A DNA stretch of 64,000 nucleotides from an uncultured Halomonas sp. (GCF_947493865.1 NZ_CANLTC010000007.1:1-64000); one strand, 5' to 3'; counted from the first letter of the stretch, positions 25,350-33,803 are shown. Numbers and translations are program-made. Notes: a model not told the origin generated them from the sequence alone.

Positions 25350-26087
25350 ATGCAACCGACGGCCCTCTCGTTATTGCTACTACTGCTGCTTGCCCATCTT
25401 GCCGGCGACTTCCTGTTGCAGTGCAAGGCCTGGGTGCACAGCAAGCAGCGTCTTGGGTACCGCTCCCCGGCGGTCTATTGGCATGCCGGTGTACACGGGT
25501 TGTTGGCACTGAGCGCTCTGCTGATCGGTCAATTGGCGTTTGCCACCGCTGTGCTGGCAGCGTTGATGATCGCCCTGAGCCACTTGATGATCGACATCCT
25601 CAAGAGCTACACCCCGGAGCAGGTGCGTTATTTTCTGATCGATCAGGCCCTGCATCTAACTGTGATACTGCTGGTCTGGAACTGGCTGGTACACCCCTGG
25701 CCGCTTCCGCTGTTAGGCAGCTGGCTGCTGGATCCTGGACTGCTGGCAATACTGGTGGCCTATGTGCTGATCACACGGCCACTGTCGATACTCATCGCCC
25801 TGGTGATGCAGCGCTGGAGTGCCCAGGTCGACAACAGCGGCACCCTGGCGGATGCGGGAGCAAGAATTGGCATCCTCGAACGCTTTCTGGTGCTGACCTT
25901 CGTGTTGAGCGGCGAATTCACCCCCATCGGCTTTCTGCTGGCAGCCAAGTCGGTCTTGCGCTTCGGCGATCTGCGCGAGGACAGGGACCGCAAACTCACC
26001 GAGTACGTACTGCTCGGCACCATGCTCAGCTTCGCCCTGACGCTACTGCTGGGGCTCGCCCTGCGCCATCTCCTTCAGACACTATGA
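25350..26087 (+). CDS. DUF3307-family polytopic membrane protein
   Basis: A 245-residue very hydrophobic protein with about six to seven membrane segments. The N-terminal HLAGDFLLQCKAW (His16, Asp20, Gln24) is a conserved DUF3307-like block, and GVHGLLALSALL plus ALMIALSHLMIDILKSY add further polar residues in membrane segments. SatD and DUF3307 genes are commonly neighbours, so the two probably act together, the membrane protein as effector or sensor. No enzymatic function is known. Its stop overlaps the first copy of a 14-base duplication that carries the next gene's start. Confidence 0.75.
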   Translation: MQPTALSLLLLLLLAHLAGDFLLQCKAWVHSKQRLGYRSPAVYWHAGVHGLLALSALLIGQLAFATAVLAALMIALSHLMIDILKSYTPEQVRYFLIDQALHLTVILLVWNWLVHPWPLPLLGSWLLDPGLLAILVAYVLITRPLSILIALVMQRWSAQVDNSGTLADAGARIGILERFLVLTFVLSGEFTPIGFLLAAKSVLRFGDLREDRDRKLTEYVLLGTMLSFALTLLLGLALRHLLQTL

Positions 26088-26111
26088 ACGTGACTGCATG
26101 AACGTGACTGC
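26084..26111. repeat. Perfect 14-bp tandem duplication spanning a gene start
   Basis: ATGAACGTGACTGC occurs twice head to tail (26084-26097 and 26098-26111). The first copy's ATG overlaps the DUF3307 stop (ATGA) but reads out of frame and stops after five codons. The second copy's ATG opens the amidase gene. Because 14 is not a multiple of three, the duplication replaced an overlapping start with a separated one. Confidence 0.9.
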
Positions 26112-27030
26112 CTATTTTTCACGAAGACGACTCCCGAGGTGCAGGGTATGCCCACCACTGCTGCTGATCATGGTGATCACCCTCGTCATGGCGAGCTGCA
26201 GCGGTCTGGAGCAACGCCCCGGCTATATCGTCGATCAGCGGCAGGTATCGCCGTCGCATTCGAGCCGCATACGTCATCTGGTGATTCACTACACCGATGG
26301 TAACGAGTCACGTTCGCTAGCGACGCTAACCGGCCCTCGGGTCAGCGCCCATTATGTGCTGCCGCTACCGGCCCGGCGCTCCCGGGGCCAGCCCCTGGTC
26401 TATCAGCTGGTGGACGAGTCCCGTCGCGCCTGGCATGCCGGTGAAAGTGCCTGGAAAAAGCGCAGCAATATCAATGATACGTCGATCGGCATCGAGATCG
26501 TCAACGAGGGGCCAAACCGACCCTACGGAGAGATCGAGCGGCTTCTCGAGACCCAGCCTTCATATCCGAATGTCATTGACTGGGCGCCCTATCCGGATGC
26601 GCAAATGGACACCTTGATACGACTCGCCCGGGACATCGTCGCCCACTACGACATCGACCCCACCAATGTCGTGGGGCACGCGGACATAGCGCCCTCACGC
26701 AAGATCGATCCCGGGCCGCTCTTCCCCTGGTACCGGCTGCATCAGGCCGGCATCGGTGCCTGGCCCGATGCGGACAGGGTAGCCGATTACCTCACTCGCT
26801 TTAGCCAGCAACCGCCATCGCTGACGGAGCTGCAGACGACGCTTGCGGATTACGGTTACCCGATAGAGGTGACCGGCCGGCTCGACCCCCAGACCCGCCA
26901 TGTGCTGCGAGCCTTCCAGATGCATTTTCGCCCCAGGGACTATCGCGGCCTCCCGGATGCGGAAACCGCCGCAATCGCCTGGGCGCTGCGAGAGCGCTAT
27001 CAACCGGACGAGAATGCGATCGACGAATAG
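26098..27030 (+). CDS. amiD: N-acetylmuramoyl-L-alanine amidase, AmiD-type lipoprotein
   Basis: A 310-residue zinc amidase that cleaves the MurNAc-L-Ala bond in peptidoglycan or its turnover fragments. The N-terminus has a hydrophobic signal ending in the lipobox-like VMASC, so it is likely an outer-membrane lipoprotein as in E. coli AmiD. The amidase_2 domain has VIHYTDG (zinc His), NINDTSIGIEIVNEG, and VVGHADIAPSRKIDPG (His and Asp). The C-terminal ~70 residues (LQTTLADYGYPIEVTGRLDPQTRHVLRAFQMHF) form a peptidoglycan-binding domain. The start lies in the second copy of a 14-base duplication. Confidence 0.87.
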   Translation: MNVTAYFSRRRLPRCRVCPPLLLIMVITLVMASCSGLEQRPGYIVDQRQVSPSHSSRIRHLVIHYTDGNESRSLATLTGPRVSAHYVLPLPARRSRGQPLVYQLVDESRRAWHAGESAWKKRSNINDTSIGIEIVNEGPNRPYGEIERLLETQPSYPNVIDWAPYPDAQMDTLIRLARDIVAHYDIDPTNVVGHADIAPSRKIDPGPLFPWYRLHQAGIGAWPDADRVADYLTRFSQQPPSLTELQTTLADYGYPIEVTGRLDPQTRHVLRAFQMHFRPRDYRGLPDAETAAIAWALRERYQPDENAIDE

Positions 27031-27069
27031 GGATGCGGCCATTCTGACTCCTTGCCTGTCCCGCGCCTT

Positions 27070-27099
27070 TTGCCGCAGCCCCAGGCTTGACCGTACAAT
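27070..27099 (+). promoter_or_regulatory. Putative proS promoter
   Basis: TTGCCG (27070-27075) and TACAAT (27094-27099) are spaced 18 bases apart in the gap between the amidase and proS, 66 bases before the proS start. Called by eye from resemblance to sigma-70 elements. Confidence 0.35.
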
Positions 27100-27164
27100 G
27101 CTCCGAACCTCTCATTTCAATGTCGAGCGAGCTGTCGACTAGATTTCAAGGAACCACCGGACCC

Positions 27165-28886
27165 ATGCGCGCCAGTCAATTATTGATCGCCACCCTCAAG
27201 GAAACGCCGGCGGACGCCGACGTCATCAGCCACCAACTGATGCTGCGCGCCGGCATGATCCGCCGCCTGACCTCCGGGCTCTACACCTGGTTACCCATCG
27301 GGCTGCGCACCCTGCGCAAGGTCGAGCGTATCGTGCGGGAGGAAATGGACCGCGCCGGAGCCCAGGAGATGCTGATGCCCGCCGTACAGCCCGCGGAGCT
27401 GTGGCAGGAATCCGGGCGCTGGGAACAGTACGGCCCGGAGCTGCTGCGGGTGATCGACCGCCATCAGCGTGACTACTGCGTCGGCCCTACCCATGAAGAA
27501 GTGATCACCGACCTGATGCGTCGCGAGATCGGCAGCTACAAGCAGCTACCGGCCAACTTCTATCAGATTCAGACCAAGTTCCGCGATGAAATCCGCCCGC
27601 GCTTCGGGGTGATGCGCTCTCGAGAGTTCATCATGAAGGATGCCTACTCCTTCCACATCTCGGAAGACTCCCTCAAGCAGACCTACCAGGTGATGTACGA
27701 CACCTATGTGCGCATCTTCACCCGGCTGGGGCTCGATTTCCGCCCGGTGCTCGCTGACAACGGCGCGATCGGGGGCACCGGCTCCCATGAGTTTCACGTG
27801 CTGGCGGATTCCGGCGAGGACGATATCGCCTTCTCCAGCGACTCCGACTACGCCGCCAATATCGAGATGGCGGAGGCGCTACCCGCGCCCCGGGACGAAG
27901 AGCCGCAGCGCTTGGCTCCGACCGAAGAGCTGCGACTGGTCGACACTCCCAACGCCAAGACCATCGCCACCCTGGTCGAGCAGCACGGCCTGCCCATCGA
28001 GAAGACCATCAAGACGCTGATGGTGCGTGCCGCCGAAGGGGGCCTGATTGCCTTGCTGGTGCGCGGCGATCATGAGCTCAACGAGATCAAGGCCGAGCAT
28101 CTACCCGAAGTCGCCGCCCCGCTGACCATGGCCACGGAAGAGGAAATTCGTGCGGTGGTGGGTGCCGGCCCGGGCTCACTGGGGCCGGTCGACCTCGACA
28201 TGCCGATCGTCATCGATCGCAGCGTGGCGCTGATGAGCGACTTCGGTGCCGGGGCCAATATCGATGGCAAGCACTATTTCGGCATCAACTGGGAGCGCGA
28301 CGTGGCCCTGCCCAAGGTGGCCGACCTGCGTAACGTGATGGCCGGCGATCCGTCCCCGGATGGCAAGGGAACGCTCTCGATCAAGCGCGGCATCGAGGTT
28401 GGGCATGTCTTTCAACTGGGTACCAAGTACAGCACGGCAATGAACGCCACGGCGCTCGATGAAACCGGGAAGGCCGCTCAGCTGTGGATGGGCTGCTATG
28501 GCATCGGTATCACCCGGGTCGTGGCCGCCGCCATCGAGCAGAACCACGACGACAACGGCATCATCTGGCCCAATGCCATCGCACCCTTTGAAGTGGTGCT
28601 GGTGCCGATGAACGCCCACAAGTCCGAACGCGTGCGCGAGACCGCCGAACGCCTCTACGGCGAACTCAAGGCCCAGGGCATCGACGTGCTGCTCGACGAT
28701 CGCGATACCCGCCCGGGGGTCAAGTTTGCCGACCAGGAATTGATCGGCATTCCGCATCGCGTGGTGATCGGCGATCGTGGCCTCGACAACGGCGAACTGG
28801 AATACAAGGGTCGGCGTGACGCTGACAACACCATGATCCCCGCAGACGAGCTGATCGATTTCTTGCGTGAACGCTTGCAAGTCTAG
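27165..28886 (+). CDS. proS: Prolyl-tRNA synthetase
   Basis: Class II aminoacyl-tRNA synthetase charging tRNA-Pro. The 573-residue length and order match the bacterial-type enzyme of E. coli (572): N-terminal [18 protein letters not shown], motif 2 region [28 protein letters not shown], an inserted editing domain (about residues 230-400), motif 3 [17 protein letters not shown], and a C-terminal anticodon-binding domain. ATG 27165 gives the conserved start; the open frame upstream is not supported. Confidence 0.97.
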   Translation: MRASQLLIATLKETPADADVISHQLMLRAGMIRRLTSGLYTWLPIGLRTLRKVERIVREEMDRAGAQEMLMPAVQPAELWQESGRWEQYGPELLRVIDRHQRDYCVGPTHEEVITDLMRREIGSYKQLPANFYQIQTKFRDEIRPRFGVMRSREFIMKDAYSFHISEDSLKQTYQVMYDTYVRIFTRLGLDFRPVLADNGAIGGTGSHEFHVLADSGEDDIAFSSDSDYAANIEMAEALPAPRDEEPQRLAPTEELRLVDTPNAKTIATLVEQHGLPIEKTIKTLMVRAAEGGLIALLVRGDHELNEIKAEHLPEVAAPLTMATEEEIRAVVGAGPGSLGPVDLDMPIVIDRSVALMSDFGAGANIDGKHYFGINWERDVALPKVADLRNVMAGDPSPDGKGTLSIKRGIEVGHVFQLGTKYSTAMNATALDETGKAAQLWMGCYGIGITRVVAAAIEQNHDDNGIIWPNAIAPFEVVLVPMNAHKSERVRETAERLYGELKAQGIDVLLDDRDTRPGVKFADQELIGIPHRVVIGDRGLDNGELEYKGRRDADNTMIPADELIDFLRERLQV

Positions 28887-28898
28887 CCCAGGCATCCT

Positions 28899-28936
28899 CG
28901 CAGTGCCTGTTGCTCTCATCGCGACAGGCGCTGCGA
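28899..28936. terminator. Strong hairpin downstream of proS
   Basis: TCGCAGTGCCTGT (28899-28911) and ACAGGCGCTGCGA (28924-28936) pair over 13 positions with one mismatch and a 12-base loop, starting 13 bases after the proS stop. No T-run follows, so it is a possible transcript end rather than a standard intrinsic terminator. Confidence 0.4.
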
Positions 28937-29105
28937 TACATGCCAGCAACTGCCACCACGCCGACCCCAAACTATCGGGTGCAAGCGTTCACCGTTTACT
29001 AGTTTGATTGGCACCAACGCAGCCGATTAGTGTCAGATACGGCATGTTCGTTTCATTGAAGCCGGCCAGTGATATCCAGTATTACTGGGTAATCATCCAC
29101 ATCAA

Positions 29106-29302
29106 CTAGGCTTTGTCCGAAAAGTACCTACGCTTATCTAAACGGCGTTAAAAATTGGCTTAAAATACTCATTCACACCACGTAAACCCTATTCTTTCGC
29201 CAATTTTTACTTTATGACCCACGTGGATGTGGGAAATGCGCTAGCCCGCAGGAGCAGGCTTAGCGCTAGACGCCTCTCGCTGACTTTTCAGACGAAACCT
29301 AG
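29106..29302. mobile_element. MITE-like element with 20-bp imperfect terminal inverted repeats
   Basis: The ends 29106-29125 (CTAGGCTTTGTCCGAAAAGT) and the reverse complement of 29283-29302 match at 17 of 20 positions. CTAG at both outer ends could be a target duplication of the YTAR type used by IS5-family elements. The element is about 190 bp and has no coding capacity. Inside is an 11-bp inverted repeat (29149-29159 with 29199-29209) and a 48-base block shared with 43.9 kb. The rest of the 481-base proS-EAL gap (28887-29105 and 29303-29367) shows only the hairpin above. Confidence 0.6.
29215..29262. repeat. Dispersed repeat block B, copy 1
   Basis: This 48-base block (containing GATGTGGGAAATGCG) matches the reverse complement of 43883-43930 at 44 of 48 positions. 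It includes a hairpin around AGCCCGC-agga-GCAGGCT with one mismatch. Upstream, 29147-29210 also resembles the reverse complement of about 43990-44050, more weakly. Confidence 0.8.
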
Positions 29303-29367
29303 GCATTATAGAGAGCGATTGGAATGCGTTTGGTCATTTTCTCGTTTGATATTCGCGATATGCTGAC

Positions 29368-30831
29368 GTGATTGTCACGGTGCTAATTCGCCTTATCGGG
29401 ATTTTTCTTCTATTCCTGGCCTTATGGGTCAGTCGTGGTGCCGAGAGACTATTACGCTCGGCGTGGCACCATCCACATCATGAAAAACAGGCAGGCAGAC
29501 TGCGAACTCGCTTTTTCACGTTGCTTACTCATCTGCAGCATCGCCAAACCGATCCCCTGACGGGTATCGGCACTCATGACCTCGCTCAAGGTGAAATACG
29601 AAAACTGATCGCCGCGGAGCGAGCCTTTCTCGTCATTCGTCTAAGCATCGACAATATCAACCGTATCAACAAGACGCTGGGTCACGATATTGGCGATCAA
29701 CTGCTGGTAGCGCTGACCCATCGTCTCGTCCGCCTGCACTATCATCATGGGCGCCTCTATCGCCTGGGCGGTAATGAATTCTTGCTATTGGTAGCACCGC
29801 CTTTCGTGAACAATACATTGCTCGAACGCCTGCAAGAGCAATTGAGCCAGCCATTGAAGCTCTCAGGCACATCGCTGATTCCCACCATCGCCATGGCAGT
29901 ACTACAAAGCCCGGACAATGGCAGGGACGCGCAACAACTGTTGCATCGCTCTTCTATCGCGTTAATTCAGGCACGCCATTCCCGCAAGGGCTTTCATATC
30001 TATCAAAGTGACCTCGACCATCGCCATGCCCGGGAAAAGCAGCTATTGGGGGACTTGGTTGGGGCCGTACAGGACCAGCAACTCAGGGTGGTGTACCAAC
30101 CCAAGATTCGGCTCAGTTGTGGCAGTGTCACGGGCTTTGAAGCCTTGCTTCAGTGGCAACATCCGACGCTGGGGCTGCTGTACCCGGATGAATTCCTGCC
30201 GCTTGCGGTACATTCGGGTCACATGGCTCTTATCGGTCAATGGCTGATCGAGCAAGTGCTGGATCACATGGCCGCCTGGCAGACAAGCGGCCATGCCCTG
30301 CAAATCGCCATCAACCTTTCTGCCATTGATCTTGACGATCCGCAACTCGCGCGAAAACTACTCGCCGGCCTGCATCGTAGACGCCTTGCTCCAAAACTAT
30401 TGATGCTTGAGATCACCGAGCAAACAATGATGCTCGATCCGGCATCCGTTGCGTTGTTACTCGAGAAGCTGCGTAAGGAAGGCGTCACGATCGCCATCGA
30501 CGATTTCGGTACCGGTTATTCGTCCCTGACACAGTTGCGGCGCTTGCCCCTCGATGTTCTCAAGATCGATAAATCCTTCGTGATGAATCTAACGAAACAG
30601 CGTGAAGATGCCACGATCGTGCACTCGAGTATTACTCTGGCACACGATTTCGGACTTGAGGTAGTCGCCGAAGGTGTGGAAACCCTTGAACAACTCACCT
30701 TGTTGACCAAAGCCGGCTGCGATCAGGCACAAGGCTACTTGATCGCGCGCCCCATGGCTGTGGGCAACGTTCTTGACTGGCTCAGGCACTACCGGGAAAC
30801 AACACTCCCGAGCTTCACATCGACCCGATGA
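29368..30831 (+). CDS. EAL-domain c-di-GMP phosphodiesterase with degenerate GGDEF domain
   Basis: A 487-residue protein: one N-terminal membrane helix (about residues 1-20), a GGDEF domain whose active site reads RLGGNEF and so is probably not a cyclase, and a C-terminal EAL domain. EAL residues are present: GFEALLQW, INLSAIDL, LEITEQT, DDFGTGYSSL, LKIDKSFV, AEGVETLEQL and AQGYLIARP. It likely hydrolyses c-di-GMP, with the degenerate domain perhaps binding GTP as a regulator. The start is a GTG at 29368; a second GTG at 29380 is an alternative. It follows the MITE-like element. Confidence 0.88.
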   Translation: MIVTVLIRLIGIFLLFLALWVSRGAERLLRSAWHHPHHEKQAGRLRTRFFTLLTHLQHRQTDPLTGIGTHDLAQGEIRKLIAAERAFLVIRLSIDNINRINKTLGHDIGDQLLVALTHRLVRLHYHHGRLYRLGGNEFLLLVAPPFVNNTLLERLQEQLSQPLKLSGTSLIPTIAMAVLQSPDNGRDAQQLLHRSSIALIQARHSRKGFHIYQSDLDHRHAREKQLLGDLVGAVQDQQLRVVYQPKIRLSCGSVTGFEALLQWQHPTLGLLYPDEFLPLAVHSGHMALIGQWLIEQVLDHMAAWQTSGHALQIAINLSAIDLDDPQLARKLLAGLHRRRLAPKLLMLEITEQTMMLDPASVALLLEKLRKEGVTIAIDDFGTGYSSLTQLRRLPLDVLKIDKSFVMNLTKQREDATIVHSSITLAHDFGLEVVAEGVETLEQLTLLTKAGCDQAQGYLIARPMAVGNVLDWLRHYRETTLPSFTSTR

Positions 30832-30860
30832 CGGCGTGACGTCAGGTAAATTCCGCGCAT

Positions 30861-30885
30861 AAAAAAGCCGACCCGAAGGCCGGCT
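30861..30885 (-). terminator. Intrinsic terminator of the CcoM-like gene
   Basis: Reading the minus strand, AGCCGGCC-ttcg-GGTCGGCT (one G-T type mismatch) is followed by a run of six T. The hairpin spans 30866-30885 with the T-run at 30861-30866, about 67 bases after the small gene's stop. A stable UUCG tetraloop supports the call. Confidence 0.75.
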
Positions 30886-30951
30886 ACAAAGGGGCATATG
30901 CCCCTCCCCTGACGACAAACTTGCACTACCGTATAAGCTGCGTAAGCGTGA

Positions 30952-31068
30952 TCACTGCTTACCCTTACGCTTTTGATCCTGAATGATGAAAGTGACGAAC
31001 CCGCCCATGAAAACGAACATCATCGCTACAGTCACCAGCCCGAAAATGACGGCATCATCCCAGTACAT
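30952..31068 (-). CDS. ccoM: CcoM-like small subunit of cbb3 cytochrome oxidase
   Basis: A 38-residue single-helix protein (MYWDDAVIFGLVTVAMMF..., then a basic tail IIQDQKRKGKQ). GGGGAG stands six bases before the ATG, and an intrinsic terminator follows. The N-terminal aromatic-acidic start, one membrane helix with a GGF turn and a charged end resemble CcoM, the small subunit that stabilises cbb3 oxidase in Pseudomonas; that resemblance is from memory. Two FNR/Anr-type boxes upstream fit an oxygen-regulated oxidase subunit. No ccoNOQP genes are in the window. Other tiny membrane proteins remain possible. Confidence 0.65.
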   Translation of the reverse strand: MYWDDAVIFGLVTVAMMFVFMGGFVTFIIQDQKRKGKQ

Positions 31069-31129
31069 GGCGTGCTCCCCTTCCCCTTGATCGATGAATT
31101 CACCTTAGGGCAGGAACAGCTCACTGAAC

Positions 31130-31143
31130 TTGACTTGAGTCAA
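31130..31143. promoter_or_regulatory. FNR/Anr-type box upstream of the CcoM-like gene
   Basis: TTGACTTGAGTCAA is a perfect dyad of the TTGAY-N4-RTCAA type. Its centre is about 68 bases before the ccoM-like start. A class II activation position would put the transcript start near 31095, with TAAGGT (minus strand, around 31103-31108) as a weak -10. Confidence 0.6.
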
Positions 31144-31179
31144 TTTTTTTACCGAGCCTGAACGATTGCGTAACAATAA

Positions 31180-31193
31180 TTGACCGAAGTCAT
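31180..31193. promoter_or_regulatory. Second FNR/Anr-like box
   Basis: TTGACCGAAGTCAT has the TGAC-N4-GTCA dyad core. Its centre is exactly 50 bases from the first box. It sits between the first box and the 3' end of the FKBP gene. Confidence 0.4.
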
Positions 31194-31196
31194 GTT

Positions 31197-31706
31197 TCAG
31201 GGAATTTTTCGATCCTCGACTTGTGCAGGTTCAATGTCTTCGCTGAGTGGATGCCCCTTTGCCAGCTCTGCACGCGTCGCCTTGCGCACATCCAGTATCT
31301 CGACACTATAGCGCAGGGTTTCTCCGGCCAGAGGGTGGTTGGTATCCACGGTCACGATATCATCGTCAATGGCAATCACGGTGACGATTCGAGGTCCGTC
31401 AGGCCCTTGAGCCTGAAAACGCTTGCCCGGCATCAACTCATCCACCCCTTCGAAGGCGCTTCGCGACACTGTCTGCACCAAGGCTTCATCACGAATGCCA
31501 TAGGCCTGGGCCGGGGCCAATGTAATTGTCGTAAGGGCGCCATTGGCAAGGCCATCCAGCGACCGCTCTAGCCCGGGCACGATATTGTCGTGTCCATGCA
31601 GATACTGCAGGGGCGCATTGCGCTGATATGAGTCGTCTAGTACGCTGCCGTCGGAGTCACGTAAGGTATAGTGCAGCGTTACAATGTGCTGAGGAGCAAT
31701 GATCAT
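31197..31706 (-). CDS. FKBP-type peptidyl-prolyl isomerase, SlyD-like
   Basis: A 169-residue cytoplasmic prolyl isomerase/chaperone. VTLHYTLRDSDGSVLDDSY and QYLHGHDNIVPGLERSLDGL are the FKBP parts. An inserted flap (about residues 70-125) precedes VDTNHPLAGETLRYSVEILDVRKAT, which is typical of SlyD/SlpA. It lacks the His/Cys-rich tail that binds nickel in E. coli SlyD, so a metal role is unlikely. ATG 31706 has AAGGAAG upstream. It follows rfaH by 19 bases on the same strand, and the ccoM-like gene lies downstream under its own control elements. Confidence 0.88.
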   Translation of the reverse strand: MIIAPQHIVTLHYTLRDSDGSVLDDSYQRNAPLQYLHGHDNIVPGLERSLDGLANGALTTITLAPAQAYGIRDEALVQTVSRSAFEGVDELMPGKRFQAQGPDGPRIVTVIAIDDDIVTVDTNHPLAGETLRYSVEILDVRKATRAELAKGHPLSEDIEPAQVEDRKIP

Positions 31707-31725
31707 AGAGGCTTCCTTGCAGGGA

Positions 31726-32268
31726 TTACTCGGAACGGCGTAGATGGCGAACGGGTACTTCCAGACGCTGCTGGCCATGCAGCATGTTGAGCAGTACGAT
31801 CGCACGCTCTTCGCCTTTCTGGCTTTCGAAGACCGCCTGTAGTGCACGAAAAGGCCCTTCGGTAATCTCGATGGCCTCACCGGCGCGAAAGTAGACGTTG
31901 CCATTCACTGGGGACGTCTTTTGCGCATTGGCATGCAAGGTGGCGACGAGTTCGTCATCGACAGGGATGGGTTCGTTGCCGAAGCTGACCAGCTTGAGCA
32001 CGCCGCGGGTCGAGCGAATGGGTCGCCAGTTGCTGGCCAGGCGATCGAGGCGAATGAACAGATAGTAAGGAAACAACGGCTCATCGATCCATCGCAGTTT
32101 GCCGTTACGTTTCTTTTGTACCTGCAACACCGGATGAAATACCTCGTAGTCCTGGTTGTTCAGGTGCTCCGCGGCGCGAAAGGATTCACCACCCTTGCAT
32201 TGAATCAAGTACCAGCGCGGAATGGCATCGCTCTCTGGTTGATCGAGATCGGTAAGCTGATCGCTCAT
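31726..32268 (-). CDS. rfaH: RfaH-type NusG-family transcription antiterminator
   Basis: A 180-residue NusG paralogue: NGN domain with WYLIQCKGGESFRAAEHL and EPLFPYYLFIRLD, then a linker and a C-terminal region (RAGEAIEITEGPFRALQAVFES) with the KOW motif position. The divergence from housekeeping NusG, isolation from the secE-nusG-rplK context and absence of the acidic insertion favour RfaH, which helps RNA polymerase through long surface-polysaccharide or similar operons carrying an ops element. No target operon is in the window. It is divergent from ampG. Confidence 0.8.
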   Translation of the reverse strand: MSDQLTDLDQPESDAIPRWYLIQCKGGESFRAAEHLNNQDYEVFHPVLQVQKKRNGKLRWIDEPLFPYYLFIRLDRLASNWRPIRSTRGVLKLVSFGNEPIPVDDELVATLHANAQKTSPVNGNVYFRAGEAIEITEGPFRALQAVFESQKGEERAIVLLNMLHGQQRLEVPVRHLRRSE

Positions 32269-32427
32269 AAGGCTCCATTATTCGAGGTAGACTCCAGTGC
32301 GAGGCTGTAACGCTGATTTGGCCAGCACGGGAATATGCGTTGTTATCAGTCTACCATCGATGCCAAGCATATCGATTCAGGATGCCGTTCACGCTTCAAG
32401 GAGTTCTCTTATGGCAGGAAACCCACG

Positions 32428-33801
32428 ATGACTCGCCCAGCACGCCGTTCCTGGCGGGATGCCTTGGCGGTCTATGCCCAGGCGCCGGTGATTACCATGT
32501 TGTTTCTGGGCTTCTCTGCAGGCCTCCCGTTTTTACTGGTATTTTCGACGCTCACTGCCTGGCTGAGGGACGTCGAGGTCGAGGTCGCGGCCATCGGTTT
32601 CTTTTCCTGGATCGGCATTCTCTATTCGATCAAGTTCTTCTGGGCGCCGGTGGTAGACCGTTTGCCCCTGCCCGGTTTGACTCGCCTGTTCGGTCAACGC
32701 CGAGGCTGGATGCTGCTGGCTCAAGTAACGATTGCGCTGGGATTGGTGGGCCTTGCCTATACCGATCCTCGCGCAAGTCTCGTCAGCGTGGCGGGTTTCG
32801 CGCTGCTGGTCGCTTTCGGCTCGGCTACCCAGGATATCGTCATCGACGCGTTTCGTATCGAATCCGCCGTGGAAGAGGTACAGGCCGCCATGGCCTCGAC
32901 CTACATCATCGGCTACCGGGGCGGACTGCTGGCCGCCGGCGCCGGCGCGCTCTATGTCGCCGATCTTGCATCCTGGCACTGGGCGTACCTGAGCATGGCC
33001 GGCCTGGTGGGTGTCGGCATACTCACGGTGCTGATACGCCCGGAGCCACCCCGCTCACCCCTGGGTGTGCAGTTGATTCATGAGCCCAAGGTCCGTGCCT
33101 TCTTGAGAGCCACCCGGGGGCGTGCTCAGCCATGGCGTCGCTTGGGGGCCTGGTCCATCGGTGCAATAGTGTGTCCTTTCACGGATTTCTTTTCGCGATA
33201 TGGTCGCCGCGCGTTATGGCTATTGATCTTCATCGGGGTCTATCGCATCAGCGACCTGTCCATGGCGGCCATGGCCAATCCACTCTATATCGATCTTGGC
33301 TTCACGCTTTCCCAGATCGCCAACGTGACCAAGGTATTCGGCATTGCCATGAGCATCACCGGAGGCATCGTCGGCGGGCTGCTGGTGGTGCGCTATGGCA
33401 TTCCCTCGATGCTGATTGCAGGGGCCATAATCGTCGCCCTGACCAATCTCCTGTTCGCGGTCCTTGCGCTGATCGGTGCGCAGATGCCCATGCTGGTCAT
33501 CACCATCATGGGAGATAACCTGGCCAATGGCCTCGCCAGCACCGTATTCATCGCCTTTCTATCGAGCCTGACTTCCCGCGCCTATACGGCAACCCAATAC
33601 GCCCTGTTTTCGTCGCTGATGACGCTCCCGGGCAAATTCATCGGGGGATTTTCCGGCCTGGTGGTTGCAGGACAAGGCTACACGGTGTTTTTCATCTGCG
33701 CGGCACTGCTCGGCCTACCTGCCATATGGCTTGCCTGGCGCGTCAGCCGCGACTCTGTGTTGACCACGGATCGCGAATCGGAGCTGAGCGCCAACCAATA
33801 G
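32428..33801 (+). CDS. ampG: AmpG-type muropeptide permease (MFS)
   Basis: A 457-residue inner-membrane transporter with about 12 or more helices that imports GlcNAc-anhydroMurNAc peptides for cell-wall recycling. LFLGFSAGLPFLLVFSTLTAWL and FGSATQDIVIDAFRIE are characteristic AmpG blocks, with ARTS-like segments near the C-terminus (FIAFLSSLTSRAYTATQYAL). ATG 32428 has AGGAA at 32415-32419. The AmiD-type amidase 6 kb upstream belongs to the same recycling theme. It converges with the SEC-C gene, with two bases between stops. Confidence 0.88.
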   Translation: MTRPARRSWRDALAVYAQAPVITMLFLGFSAGLPFLLVFSTLTAWLRDVEVEVAAIGFFSWIGILYSIKFFWAPVVDRLPLPGLTRLFGQRRGWMLLAQVTIALGLVGLAYTDPRASLVSVAGFALLVAFGSATQDIVIDAFRIESAVEEVQAAMASTYIIGYRGGLLAAGAGALYVADLASWHWAYLSMAGLVGVGILTVLIRPEPPRSPLGVQLIHEPKVRAFLRATRGRAQPWRRLGAWSIGAIVCPFTDFFSRYGRRALWLLIFIGVYRISDLSMAAMANPLYIDLGFTLSQIANVTKVFGIAMSITGGIVGGLLVVRYGIPSMLIAGAIIVALTNLLFAVLALIGAQMPMLVITIMGDNLANGLASTVFIAFLSSLTSRAYTATQYALFSSLMTLPGKFIGGFSGLVVAGQGYTVFFICAALLGLPAIWLAWRVSRDSVLTTDRESELSANQ

Positions 33802-33803
33802 AG

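Noticed and set aside
28887..29105. tRNA or small RNA in the proS-EAL gap
   Set aside because: Only a hairpin is present; no cloverleaf, T-loop or acceptor pattern could be found.
31130..31152. Plus-strand intrinsic terminator (TTGAC dyad followed by seven T)
   Set aside because: The stem is only five pairs with a four-base loop and no plus-strand gene ends nearby. The FNR-box reading fits the minus-strand small gene better.
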